Assembly: GCF_913061305.1 (NCBI RefSeq)
Contig: NZ_CAJXST010000007.1
Location: forward strand, 124,001 to 188,000
DNA from: an uncultured Porticoccus sp.
Lineage (GTDB): Bacteria > Pseudomonadota > Gammaproteobacteria > Pseudomonadales > Porticoccaceae
Direction: 5' to 3'
Length of the DNA: 64,000 nucleotides
Below, piece by piece: positions 50,040-59,555 of the stretch. A program made the position numbers and the translations under genes. Each line of letters begins with the position of its first letter. Position 1 is the stretch's first letter. The notes below the pieces were generated by a model. That model saw only the letters and a program-made list of their open reading frames with translations, searched no databases and was not told the DNA's origin.

Positions 50040-51299
50040 TTAGCCATAGACGGGGAATCTGGCGCAGATATCCAACACCTTCTCCTTCACCTGTGGAATC
50101 ACCTGCTCAGCGGTACCGTTTTCCAGGCTGTCCAGCACATCGCAGATCCAGTGGGTGAGCTGGATACTCTCGGTCTCGGTGAATCCACGGGTAGTAATTG
50201 CCGGTGTGCCAATCCGCAGCCCCGAGGTGATAAAGGGTGACCGGGGGTCATTGGGTACAGCATTCTTGTTGACGGTAATGAAGGCCCGGCCAAGGGCCTC
50301 ATCGGCATCCTTGCCGGTGTAATCCTTGCCGATCAGATCCACCAGCATCAGGTGATTTTCAGTGCCTTTGGAGACAATCCTGATGCCGCGCTCCATAAAG
50401 GCGCCAGCCATGGCCTTGGCATTTTTCACCACCTGCTGCTGGTAAGTGCGAAAGTCCTCGGTCATCGCCTCCTTGAAAGACACCGCCTTGGCAGCAATCA
50501 CATGGCACAGGGGGCCACCCTGACCACCGGGAAATACTGCCGAGTTAATTTTTTTCGCCAGCTCTTCGCTGTTGGTCAGAATAATACCGCCGCGGGGGCC
50601 CCGCAGGGTTTTGTGGGTAGTCGACGTTACCACATCGGCATAGGGGACTGGGCTGGGATAAACGCCCGCGGCCACCAGGCCCGCCACGTGAGCCATATCC
50701 ACCAGCAGGTAGGCGCCCACCTTGTCGGCGATCTCACGAAATCTTGCCCAGTCCAGTATCCCTGAATAGGCGGAGAAGCCGGCCACAATCATTTTCGGCT
50801 TGTGCTCCAATGCCAGTGTCTCAACCTGCTGATAGTCCAGCAGACCGGTTTCCGAATCCAGGCCGTATTGAACAGCATGGTAAATCTTGCCCGAGAAATT
50901 CGGTTTGGCACCGTGGGTGAGATGCCCACCGGCATCCAGACTCATACCGAGAATGGTATCGCCCGGCAGGCACAGCGCCTGATAGACCGCACTGTTGGCC
51001 TGCGAACCGGAATGGGGCTGGACATTGGCATAGCCGGCACCAAATAGCACCTTGACCCGCTCAATGGCCAACTCTTCGGTCTGATCAACAAACTCACAAC
51101 CACCGTAGTAACGCTTATGGGGATAGCCCTCTGCGTACTTGTTAGTGAGCTTGGTGCCCTGCGCAGCCATGACTGCGGGGCTGGTGTAATTCTCGGAGGC
51201 AATCAGCTCGAGGTGCTCTTCCTGGCGCTGCTCCTCGTGTTGAATGGCAGCCCAGATTTCGGGGTCAAAACTGGCAATGCTGATATCTTTATCGAACAT
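50040..51299 (-). CDS. glyA: Serine hydroxymethyltransferase
   Basis: 419 residues from the ATG of [16 protein letters not shown]; the frame is open upstream without a family-like start. The PLP lysine is in [29 protein letters not shown] and [14 protein letters not shown] are present. It converts serine and tetrahydrofolate to glycine and methylene-THF. Single gene with its own promoter (51336-51365) and terminator. Confidence 0.97.
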   Translation of the reverse strand: MFDKDISIASFDPEIWAAIQHEEQRQEEHLELIASENYTSPAVMAAQGTKLTNKYAEGYPHKRYYGGCEFVDQTEELAIERVKVLFGAGYANVQPHSGSQANSAVYQALCLPGDTILGMSLDAGGHLTHGAKPNFSGKIYHAVQYGLDSETGLLDYQQVETLALEHKPKMIVAGFSAYSGILDWARFREIADKVGAYLLVDMAHVAGLVAAGVYPSPVPYADVVTSTTHKTLRGPRGGIILTNSEELAKKINSAVFPGGQGGPLCHVIAAKAVSFKEAMTEDFRTYQQQVVKNAKAMAGAFMERGIRIVSKGTENHLMLVDLIGKDYTGKDADEALGRAFITVNKNAVPNDPRSPFITSGLRIGTPAITTRGFTETESIQLTHWICDVLDSLENGTAEQVIPQVKEKVLDICARFPVYG

Positions 51300-51335
51300 G
51301 AATCTCACACTGGTGGCTGGGAAAAAAGAGCATGA

Positions 51336-51365
51336 ATTGTACACAAATCCACCAGCGAATCCCAA
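51336..51365 (-). promoter_or_regulatory. Probable glyA promoter
   Basis: On the minus strand TTGGGA (51365-51360) and TACAAT (51341-51336) are 18 bases apart, about 37 bases before the glyA ATG. No regulator site was recognised. Confidence 0.5.
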
Positions 51366-51458
51366 GCTAAATACAACGCTTTGAGCGCTATTGCGCCCAG
51401 GTGCTGATCGGCATTGTTCCAACCTGCCCAGAGACCGGCCGTTAACTGGCCAGGACCA

Positions 51459-53465
51459 TCAGGCTATACGGTCAGCAGCCCAGCTGGCAAAGGCCATTTC
51501 TTTGACGTTTTGCAATTCTTCCTCTGCCACACCCCAGACAGCATTGGATGTGAGCGGGTCGTCGTGAAAAATATACAGCCGGGAGGCCAGCTGATTGAAC
51601 GGCAGCGAGGACTCGCCATAGCGCTCCCCATTGTCCTGGGTTGAGACCTTGATGCCATTGCCCCAGTTTTGCCCACTGTCATTGTTCGGGTTATAGAAAT
51701 AAACCCGCATTTCTCCCGACTGATCGAGCGCCACACGCAGGATGGTAATGGCATGCCAGCCCACAAACCGCGCCGAGCTGTCGGTAACCGCCAACCCTGC
51801 CGGCTGGGGGTGAATCACCAACTGGTTGCCATTGTTGAGAGGATGATAACAGGCAAAGAAATTGCGTAGAAAACCATCGTAGTCGTGCAGCCTGCCGGTG
51901 GCCACGTCAACGGCGATATTAAAACCACGACCCACCCACCAGCCGTGAAACTCCGGATTAATCCAACGGTGTGGATCTTCACCACGGTCGGCGCAGAGGC
52001 GTCCCATCTGGAGATAAATACGATCGAGATGTGGTACCAGCAAATTGGAAACCGGATCGCTGTCGATTGGTACAGCCCGCGTCAGGTCCACTGGCAACTC
52101 TGCGGAATTGATGGGCGCGCCTTCAAAGTGCATCAGCATGCCATCAAAATGCCCAACCTGATCAATCAGATGCAGCAGGTAGTCGGGGGCGTTGAACGAC
52201 CACATGGAAATTGCCCGCACCGACTGACAGGTGGGGTTGTTGCCCTGTCCGAGACCCAGGGGCTGCCCAAGTACAGAAATGGTCCCGGCCAGCAAGAAGA
52301 CCCGTGCGGGCAGCGCCTGACCAAAGGCTGCACTGATGGTGGCGTTGGCATTCTCGGAAAGATCCAGCGATATCTGCCGCCAAAGACCGGGGCCAATCGG
52401 CGGGATGAACAGGACGCCGCGCTCCAGCAGCATGGCCAGCCCGTAAACCGCCTGAGCCGTTTCAGGATAAATCGCTTCCTCTATCAGCTGATAAACCAGC
52501 TTGCTGTAACACTGCAGTGAATCCAGCCCGGTATTGCTCAGACCCAGCGCATCGGGAATCAACTCAACCCGTTCATTTTCCAACAGCCAGCGCAAAAATG
52601 CCGCGTGGTAATCGGAGACCAGTCCCACATCGTGCATGGCCCGGGCAAACCCGCGGGCTTCCTGCTGCAGGGCATTGAAATCCATCGCGGCGAGATACGC
52701 CCGATAGTGGGGTATTCCAAGATCATCCAGGCTGGTCTTGGTGGGTCCGAACAACGCCGAGATCAACCGGTCTGCACCGAGGCGGGCATCACCGAGACTG
52801 TAATCGCCCCTGGCCAGCGTAATCGCGATCTGGGTGATCATGGCTTTGACGTGGCCGACCTGGATCGGACGCTGACCGAGAATACGCCAGATTTCATCGG
52901 TGAGATTGCCCAGAATATCCTCGTAGCCGACGTGCTCCACCAGAAAATGCAGCAGGTCATTAACCACCTGCGTCATATCCGGCTGACTCTGCCGTTCCGC
53001 CTCGGAAACACCGGCAGAAAACACTTTGCTCAGATTGTGGGCCAGCACCTGGGAGAGAAAATGGTGGGCCTGCTCTGCTGAAAATCCGGTCCGGACATAG
53101 CTGCCATTGGCCACTGACAGTGCCCGCAACTGGCTGAGACATTCAATCACAAGCGTCTGCCGGTCACCCAGCTCGAGGGTATTGGCCACCAGACTGGCCA
53201 GCAGCGTTTTCGGATCCTGCCAGTCGGTGCCCAAAAACACCCCGGCGCGGTCGAGTCTGGGCGCCCACAGATAGAGCCGCTCAATCCCCCCCGGCTGCAT
53301 CATCAATCGACGACAGAGTTCGAGCACCTGCGGCGTCGCCGCGGGTTTGGCGAAATCCCGACTGCGTTCCAGCCGGCCAACCGCCTGCTCCAGGGAGTTT
53401 TCAATCACATCAGCCAGCTCATCTGAGCTGGCGACAGGGCCCGTTTCCGGGGAAACCTCAGACAT
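51459..53465 (-). CDS. Large protein of unknown family with papain-like C-terminal half
   Basis: 668 residues; I do not recognise the family. No signal peptide or membrane helix. Residues 1-400 look all-helical. The C-terminal part turns beta-rich and carries a possible Gln-Cys-His-Asn site: Q407 and C413 six residues apart in GLGQGNNPTCQSVRAISMW (as Q19/C25 in papain), then H571 in VGWHAITILRV, then N592 (or D596) in YFYNPNNDSGQNWGNG. The order and flanking strands fit a papain-fold peptidase, transglutaminase or acyltransferase; this is inference. Its ATG overlaps the stop of the ATP-grasp gene by eight bases (ATGTCTGA), so the two are made together. Confidence 0.85.
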   Translation of the reverse strand: MSEVSPETGPVASSDELADVIENSLEQAVGRLERSRDFAKPAATPQVLELCRRLMMQPGGIERLYLWAPRLDRAGVFLGTDWQDPKTLLASLVANTLELGDRQTLVIECLSQLRALSVANGSYVRTGFSAEQAHHFLSQVLAHNLSKVFSAGVSEAERQSQPDMTQVVNDLLHFLVEHVGYEDILGNLTDEIWRILGQRPIQVGHVKAMITQIAITLARGDYSLGDARLGADRLISALFGPTKTSLDDLGIPHYRAYLAAMDFNALQQEARGFARAMHDVGLVSDYHAAFLRWLLENERVELIPDALGLSNTGLDSLQCYSKLVYQLIEEAIYPETAQAVYGLAMLLERGVLFIPPIGPGLWRQISLDLSENANATISAAFGQALPARVFLLAGTISVLGQPLGLGQGNNPTCQSVRAISMWSFNAPDYLLHLIDQVGHFDGMLMHFEGAPINSAELPVDLTRAVPIDSDPVSNLLVPHLDRIYLQMGRLCADRGEDPHRWINPEFHGWWVGRGFNIAVDVATGRLHDYDGFLRNFFACYHPLNNGNQLVIHPQPAGLAVTDSSARFVGWHAITILRVALDQSGEMRVYFYNPNNDSGQNWGNGIKVSTQDNGERYGESSLPFNQLASRLYIFHDDPLTSNAVWGVAEEELQNVKEMAFASWAADRIA

Positions 53466-54684
53466 AAAAATCCAGTTCTTCCTGATACTTCAGCAAATCG
53501 CGCATCCTGTAGGGCTCCGCGCCGAAGAAATATACCAGCCCCCAGTGCGTACCGAATGCCGAACGCTTGGTGACCTTGTTTTCCTGCGGGGCCTGCAACT
53601 CATGAAACTCGAAGTACTCATGTTGCTCCGTCTCTTCCGGAATACGCAATTCACTCACGACCCGACGGCGCGGATAGACCCCGAAACACCCGGCATGGCC
53701 TTTCGCATCCACTACTTCTTTGGGGAAAAATGCCGTAATTTCCTCTTCCGTGGTGTGCGGATCAAATGCCAGCACCATGCCCTGATAGGCATTAAAGCCA
53801 TAGGCCCGCTCCAGCAATTCAAACACTTTAAAGCCCGGCGGACGGTAGGCCACCTCACCAAAATACATTTTACCGTCTTTGGTGACAAAATATTCCGGGT
53901 GAATGAAACCGAAATCAATATCAAATGTTTCAATCAGTTTTTCTATTTCTTCCTCAATGCGGGGTCGCCACTTCTCCAGCTCAGGGGACGCCGGCACAAA
54001 CACCGAGTAACCGAGGGTGACGTATTCGGAAATATTCAGAAAACGGATTTTACGGTCGTGAATCCAGGCTTCGACGGCAAACTCCCAGCCATCCAGATGG
54101 CTCTCCATCAAAAATGGGAACTCGTCTTCAGGAATAGCCTGGACATCATCGGGGGTTCTGACAACCCGATGGCCGAGACAACCGGCCTTGTCAAAGGCCT
54201 TCAGGTGAATCGGATCATTGGGGTCACCATCCAGCTTGAGCAACGCCTGATTGACGCGTTTAAGAAAATGAATGACATCCGATTTGTCATGCGCCTCTTC
54301 AAAAATACCGACACGAATACCACCCAGTTGCGCACGACGCTTCATCAGCGCTTTGTCGCGAAACAGCAACGACTGCCCCATCAAACGGGGGTTTTTCATC
54401 AACACCGCATTGATCGCACCTGCCCATTCCACCGTTTCCTCGAACAGCGGGATGGCGACATCCACGCCCTCATCCTGCAAGGTCTGAGCAATTTCCATGG
54501 AGCGATCATTCAGCCGTTCAAAGTTCCAGGGGATATAGGGAATATTGTGCTTTGTTGCATATTCCTCCGCCCATGGCGGAGCAATGACCACGTAACGCCG
54601 GTCCATTCTGTCCACGGCATCAATAGCATTTAGCGACCAGCCCAGTAAGGCAACATAGCCTTTTTCCTGATTCTTTGCTGACAT
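53458..54684 (-). CDS. ATP-grasp ligase of unknown substrate
   Basis: 408 residues; GGAGG lies seven bases before the chosen ATG. ATP-grasp signs: nucleotide-binding strand region HLKAFDKAGCLGHRVVR, FPFLMESHLDGWEFAVEAWI, and the Mg-binding end FIHPEYFVTKDGKMYFGEVAYRPPG, where Glu and Arg/Asn-like positions bind metal and phosphate. The N-terminal pre-grasp domain begins GYVALLGWSLNAIDAVDRM. Such enzymes join a carboxylate to an amine or thiol through an acyl phosphate. Substrate cannot be read. It forms a tight two-gene unit with the 668-residue protein. Confidence 0.85.
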   Translation of the reverse strand: MSAKNQEKGYVALLGWSLNAIDAVDRMDRRYVVIAPPWAEEYATKHNIPYIPWNFERLNDRSMEIAQTLQDEGVDVAIPLFEETVEWAGAINAVLMKNPRLMGQSLLFRDKALMKRRAQLGGIRVGIFEEAHDKSDVIHFLKRVNQALLKLDGDPNDPIHLKAFDKAGCLGHRVVRTPDDVQAIPEDEFPFLMESHLDGWEFAVEAWIHDRKIRFLNISEYVTLGYSVFVPASPELEKWRPRIEEEIEKLIETFDIDFGFIHPEYFVTKDGKMYFGEVAYRPPGFKVFELLERAYGFNAYQGMVLAFDPHTTEEEITAFFPKEVVDAKGHAGCFGVYPRRRVVSELRIPEETEQHEYFEFHELQAPQENKVTKRSAFGTHWGLVYFFGAEPYRMRDLLKYQEELDFYV

Positions 54685-54987
54685 AAAAAAACCTCCGGAT
54701 AACACTTATTTCTGTGCCTTTTTTTCATCAAAAAAGTGAATTAACGACGCTTGATAACCAGTGAAACCTGGTAAAAGGAAAGGCACTTCAGAGACCAGTG
54801 TGGCCCATTCAGGGGTCAAAGATCAAATAAGCGGCCTTTTGGAAATTGCAATAGAAACACGGGATTAGTGGCGATTCAGCGCCGTTGAACAGCCTTCGAC
54901 AGGGCTCGATGCAGCTACATAATCAGGATCGGCGGGCAACAAAAGTTCATCGCCAAAATGCCCGTACAGCGAGGCCAGATCACCCGC
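54685..54987. other. Intergenic region between icmF and the ATP-grasp gene
   Basis: About 300 bases with no gene on either strand and no clear T-run terminator. The stretch next to the ATP-grasp gene is T/A-rich and probably holds its promoter. Confidence 0.6.
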
Positions 54988-57900
54988 TCACATATTGCGC
55001 CGATACAATCCGCCAACACGGTACAAGGCCCCACTCATCTGCCCGAGAGAACAGCATTTGGCGGCCTCCATCAGACAGGCGAAGGAATTGCTCCGCTGCA
55101 GCACCACCCGCTGCAACGCATCCAGGGCGATGGGGGATTGCCCGCTGTGCAGTGTCTGGTAGGCCTCCAGGTTATCCACCTGCTGCTGCTTCTCGGCAGC
55201 GTCGGAGCGGGCCAGCTCGCGGCCCTCAATGGTTTCCTCTGTACCGGCTTCCGGCAAATACGTATTGACCCCGATCAACGGCAGGGAGCCATCGTGCTTG
55301 CGGTGTTCATAATACAGACTCTCTTCCTGGATCTTGCCGCGCTGGTACATGGTGTCCATGGCCCCAAGCACGCCGCCGCGCTCGGAGATTTTTTCAAATT
55401 CGCTATAGACGGCCTCCTCGACCAGATCCGTCAACTGATCGACAATAAATGAGCCCTGCCAGGGATTCTCACAGATATTCAGGCCAAACTCCCGGTTGAT
55501 GATCAACTGAATCGCCACGGCCCTGCGCACAGACTCGGTGGTGGGCGTGGTGATGGCCTCGTCGTACGCGTTGGTGTGCAGACTGTTGGTGTTATCGAAA
55601 ATCGCGTAAAGCGCCTGCAACGTAGTGCGAATGTCGTTAAAACTCATCTCCTGGGCGTGCAGGCTGCGGCCGGAGGTCTGGACGTGGTACTTCAGCATCT
55701 GGCTGCGCGGACTGGCCCCGTAGCGCGCCTTCATGGCCCGCGCCCAGATGCGCCGCGCCACCCGCCCCATCACCGTGTACTCCGGATCCATACCGTTGGA
55801 AAAGAAGAAGCTGAAGTTGGGTACGAAATCATCCACCTTCATACCCCGGGACAGGTAGTACTCCACCAGGGTAAACCCGTTGGACAGGGTAAACGCCAGC
55901 TGGGAAATCGGGTTGGCCCCCGCCTCGGCGATGTGATAGCCACTCACCGACACACTGTAATAGTTGCGAACATTGTGTTCGATGAAAAAAGCCTGCATGT
56001 CGCCCATCATGGTCAGGGCAAAACTGGTGGAAAAAATACAGGTATTCTGGGCCTGGTCTTCCTTGAGAATATCGGCTTGCACCGTGCCGCGCACCGACGC
56101 CAGGGTTTCGGCGCGAATGCGTTCGTAGGTGTCGGCATCCACCAGTTTGTCGCCACTGATACCCAGCAGTGCCAGCCCCAGACCATCGTGGCCCTCCGGC
56201 AATTGACCCGCGTACTGCGGACGCAGTTCGTCGCCAAACCAGGCATCGATTGTCTGCTGTGCCTCGTCCCAGAGATTGTTGTCTTTCAGGTATTTTTCCA
56301 CCTGCTGGTCGATGGCGGTATTCATGAAGAACGCCAGAATGATCGGTGCCGGACCATTGATGGTCATGGATACCGAGGTGGACGGCGAACAGAGATCAAA
56401 ACCGGAATAGAGTTTTTTCATGTCGTCCAGGGTCGCCACCGACACACCGGAATTGCCCACCTTCCCCCAGATATCCGGGCGCGGGTCCGGGTCGGCACCA
56501 TAGAGCGTTACCGAATCAAAGGCGGTGGACAGCCGGGTGGCCGACTGCCCCCGGGACAGGTAGTGAAAGCGCCGGTTGGTACGCTCCGGGGTGCCTTCAC
56601 CGGCAAACATCCGGGTGGGATCCTCCCCGGCGCGGCGATAGGGAAACACCCCCGCCGTGTAGGGGTAACTGCCGGGCAGGTTCTCCGCCAACAGAAAGCT
56701 GAGCTGCTCCCCCCAATCGCGATACTGGGGGGCAGCAATTTTGGGAATCTGCAGGTGACTGAGGGATTCCACATAGTTTTCACCCACAATGTCCCGGCCG
56801 CGCACCTGATAACAATATTCCTGCTGCTCCACACCGGCTTTGCGCTCCGGCCATTCCTGCAACAGGCGGATCGACTCGCTACCGAGGTCACCGATGGCAT
56901 CCTGATAACCCCGCCGCAGGGCACACAGCGTTTTGTCCGCCTCGCCGTCGCCGAGGGCCGCCACCGGGTAAAGCTCCAACGGTTCCGGCAACAGGGAATC
57001 GCCCAGGGATGCCAATACCTGATAATACTGAAACGCACTGGCGGCAAGTGCTGCCTGGTGGTCATTGTGCACCTTGATCTGGCGGCCACCCTCACTGATT
57101 TCCGCCAGGTAGCGCACCCGATTGCCGGGGATCAGCGCCACTGACCGCGACGCAGCATCACCATCAATGGCGGGCGGCATCCAGAGGTTTTCTTCCAGGG
57201 TCTTCTTTTCCACCAGCAGGCGACACAGGTGATAAAAGGCGCTGTTCAAACCGGGGTCGTTGAACTGGCTGGCAATGGTCGGGTAGACCGGAATCTGCTC
57301 CGCGGTCACGGCAAAGGCATTGTGATTGCGCTGCCACTGCTTGCGGATATCCCGCAGGGCATCTTCAGCGCCGCGCTTGTCATATTTGTTGAGAATCACC
57401 ATATCGGCGTAATCGATCATGTCGATCTTTTCCAGCTGGCTCGCCGCACCGTAGTCGCTGGTCATAATATAGAGAGAGAAATCCACCAGATCGACAATCT
57501 CGGAATCGCTCTGGCCGATACCGGCGGTCTCCACCAGCACCAGATCGTAGCCGAGGGATTTCAGGAACAGGGTGACATCCCCCAGCATTTCACTGGTGGC
57601 CAGGTGCTGGCGGCGGGTCGCCATGGAGCGCATATAAATCTGCGGTGACGACAGGCTGTTCATGCGAATACGGTCACCGAGCAACGCACCCCCGGTGCGG
57701 CGACGGGTCGGATCCACCGCCAGCACAGCGATGCGCATGCCGGGACGCTGCAGCAGAAAACGGCTCAGCAGCTCATCCACAGTACTGCTTTTACCCGCGC
57801 CACCGGTACCCGTGACACCCACTACCGGAGTGTTTTCGGCAGCCAGCTGCCAGGTCTTTTTCAGCCGCGCCAGTTCAGCGGGGGCAATGGCACCCTCCTC

Positions 57901-58431
57901 AATAGCGGAGATCATCTGTGCCACAGCAATGTCATCATCCAGCAAAGGCTGCTTCGGGTAGGGGTTGGGACGGCGGGCCCGGTGGGCCCGGCCCACCAGA
58001 TCATCGATCATACCGGTCAAGCCGAGGGTCATACCGTCAGCCGGGTGATAGATTCGGTTGACACCCTCGGCCTGAAGCTGGGCAATTTCATCCTCCGTTA
58101 TGGTGCCACCACCCCCACCGAATACCTGAATGTGCGCGGCGTTATTCTCGCGCAACAGTTCCAGCATATAACGGAAATACTCCATGTGGCCGCCCTGATA
58201 GGAGCTGATGGCGATGGCATCGGCATCCTCCTGGATCGCCGCCCGTACCACCTCGTCGACACTGCGGTTGTGGCCGAGATGCACCACCTCTACGCCGCCG
58301 CCCTGAATCAACCGGCGCATCACATTGATCGCGGCATCGTGGCCATCGAACAGCGAAGTGGCCGTCACAATCCGCAACGGCGTGGCATCAACCTTCGGAC
58401 GCGCAGGGTTATCACGCATTGCTTCTGTCAC
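54988..58431 (-). CDS. icmF: Fused isobutyryl-CoA mutase IcmF
   Basis: 1147 residues from a GTG five bases after AGGAGG; a GTG two codons earlier would overlap that site. Domains: B12-binding (about 15-150) with the cobalt-ligand motif DGHDAAINV; a MeaB-like G-protein chaperone (about 200-420) with P-loop GTGGAGKSS and base-recognition NKYD; then the acyl-CoA mutase barrel (about 560-1100) with GNSGVSVATLDDMKKLYSGF and SVSVSGYHIAEAGAN. It rearranges isobutyryl-CoA and n-butyryl-CoA (sometimes isovaleryl-CoA) with adenosylcobalamin; the G-domain guards cofactor loading. It is divergent from a GntR regulator. Confidence 0.95.
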   Translation of the reverse strand: MTEAMRDNPARPKVDATPLRIVTATSLFDGHDAAINVMRRLIQGGGVEVVHLGHNRSVDEVVRAAIQEDADAIAISSYQGGHMEYFRYMLELLRENNAAHIQVFGGGGGTITEDEIAQLQAEGVNRIYHPADGMTLGLTGMIDDLVGRAHRARRPNPYPKQPLLDDDIAVAQMISAIEEGAIAPAELARLKKTWQLAAENTPVVGVTGTGGAGKSSTVDELLSRFLLQRPGMRIAVLAVDPTRRRTGGALLGDRIRMNSLSSPQIYMRSMATRRQHLATSEMLGDVTLFLKSLGYDLVLVETAGIGQSDSEIVDLVDFSLYIMTSDYGAASQLEKIDMIDYADMVILNKYDKRGAEDALRDIRKQWQRNHNAFAVTAEQIPVYPTIASQFNDPGLNSAFYHLCRLLVEKKTLEENLWMPPAIDGDAASRSVALIPGNRVRYLAEISEGGRQIKVHNDHQAALAASAFQYYQVLASLGDSLLPEPLELYPVAALGDGEADKTLCALRRGYQDAIGDLGSESIRLLQEWPERKAGVEQQEYCYQVRGRDIVGENYVESLSHLQIPKIAAPQYRDWGEQLSFLLAENLPGSYPYTAGVFPYRRAGEDPTRMFAGEGTPERTNRRFHYLSRGQSATRLSTAFDSVTLYGADPDPRPDIWGKVGNSGVSVATLDDMKKLYSGFDLCSPSTSVSMTINGPAPIILAFFMNTAIDQQVEKYLKDNNLWDEAQQTIDAWFGDELRPQYAGQLPEGHDGLGLALLGISGDKLVDADTYERIRAETLASVRGTVQADILKEDQAQNTCIFSTSFALTMMGDMQAFFIEHNVRNYYSVSVSGYHIAEAGANPISQLAFTLSNGFTLVEYYLSRGMKVDDFVPNFSFFFSNGMDPEYTVMGRVARRIWARAMKARYGASPRSQMLKYHVQTSGRSLHAQEMSFNDIRTTLQALYAIFDNTNSLHTNAYDEAITTPTTESVRRAVAIQLIINREFGLNICENPWQGSFIVDQLTDLVEEAVYSEFEKISERGGVLGAMDTMYQRGKIQEESLYYEHRKHDGSLPLIGVNTYLPEAGTEETIEGRELARSDAAEKQQQVDNLEAYQTLHSGQSPIALDALQRVVLQRSNSFACLMEAAKCCSLGQMSGALYRVGGLYRRNM

Positions 58432-58550
58432 AGTCACCTCCTTTTACAAGACCGGATACACAGGGTCGGCGGGAGTAGCCACCGCCTGCCAGGTTCACGG
58501 CCTTTAATTATAGGCATTCAGTATCGAACATCTGCCGAATGAATCGATGC

Positions 58551-58575
58551 TGACATATTGTCCGACAATATGTCA
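58551..58575. promoter_or_regulatory. Perfect 25-bp palindrome, likely operator of the GntR regulator
   Basis: TGACATATTGTC, one central base, then its exact mirror GACAATATGTCA. The core TTGTCCGACAA fits the FadR-subfamily operator pattern T-N-G-T-N3-A-C-N-A. It lies between the divergent icmF and GntR genes, about 65 bases before the regulator's ATG. Confidence 0.85.
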
Positions 58576-58638
58576 ATTTAGGAAACTCTGCTATTCTTCT
58601 GCCACTATTAACAGACCGCCAGCAACGGATCACCCATC

Positions 58639-59370
58639 ATGGCCCAACCCGTCAACTTTGGCCCTCTGGCCCAACAGCCCGCCTACCGGCTGGTCAGTGA
58701 GAAAATTCGTCACGCCATTATTTCCGGCGAGATTGAAGCGGGAGAACTGCTGCCCACCGAAACCGATCTGGCCGAACAATTCGGCGTCACCCGCTCCACC
58801 GTCAGGGAGGCGATCCGGCTGCTGGAACACGTCGGTATTCTGGGGCGCGCCGACCGCAAACGGCTGGTGGTGACGAGACCGTGTACCGAGGCCGTCGGCC
58901 GCTCCGTCAGCTCCGCCATGCTGATGCACCAGGTGACTTTCGAAGAACTTTGGCAAGTGGCCATGGGGCTGGAGCCGCTGGCGGGCAAACTGGCATGCCT
59001 GTCTGCCACTGACGCCGAGAAACAGTTACTGGCGGACAACCTGGTACGCACCCGCGAGGTGATGGCCGATCACGATGCATTGCTGGAAGCAGAAATCGAC
59101 TTTCACAACCTGGTGGCGCAGGCCACCCACAACAGCGCCCTGCTGCTGGCGCGCGCCCCTCTCAATGAACTGTTCTACCCCGCCTGGGGCGCCGTGATTC
59201 GCGCCCTGTCACCGGGTGAACGTATCCTGGTCGCCCATCAACATATCTACGATGCCATCTGCGCGGGCGATCAGGGAAAAGCAGAAGAGTGGATGGAAAA
59301 ACACATGCGCGACTTTCGTCGGGGCATTGAAATGGGTAATCTGGGGTTTGATCAGCCGGTGCAGGGTTAA
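58639..59370 (+). CDS. GntR/FadR-family transcriptional regulator
   Basis: 243 residues. N-terminal winged helix (about 15-85; LVSEKIRHAIISGEIEAGELLPTE, then TRSTVREAIRLLEHVGILG) and an all-helical FCD ligand domain (about 95-235) with metal-type ligands in EAEIDFHNLVAQATHN and HQHIYDAICAGD. Such proteins usually bind an acid or acyl-CoA. Divergent from icmF with the palindrome between; it most likely controls icmF and itself. Confidence 0.9.
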   Translation: MAQPVNFGPLAQQPAYRLVSEKIRHAIISGEIEAGELLPTETDLAEQFGVTRSTVREAIRLLEHVGILGRADRKRLVVTRPCTEAVGRSVSSAMLMHQVTFEELWQVAMGLEPLAGKLACLSATDAEKQLLADNLVRTREVMADHDALLEAEIDFHNLVAQATHNSALLLARAPLNELFYPAWGAVIRALSPGERILVAHQHIYDAICAGDQGKAEEWMEKHMRDFRRGIEMGNLGFDQPVQG

Positions 59371-59372
59371 GG

Positions 59373-59398
59373 AAGGCAGCCCTCTTAAACTGCCTTTC
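59373..59398 (+). terminator. Possible terminator of the GntR gene
   Basis: AAGGCAG / CTGCCTT, a 7-bp stem with a ten-base loop, directly after the stop and followed by a short T-rich stretch. Confidence 0.4.
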
Positions 59399-59555
59399 TA
59401 TCTATCACTGATTTATTACGGTATATTTTCGAGACAGTAAATCATCACGCTGCGTTTCAGGCGGCACAAAACATCACTAGGAGCAGCAGTGATATGAGAC
59501 AGGGTGTTACATTCCTCTCCCAGCAAATCACATCAGGGCAGCTATAGGAACGAAG

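Noticed and set aside
53347-54633. A 428-codon open frame on the plus strand opposite the ATP-grasp gene
   Set aside because: Antisense to a protein with clear ATP-grasp motifs and a strong ribosome-binding site; the opposite translation shows no family signs.
55576-57144. A 522-codon open frame on the plus strand opposite icmF
   Set aside because: It runs antisense to well-conserved IcmF domains, its translation is rich in His, Arg and Gly with no domain, and high third-position GC on the coding strand explains such frames.
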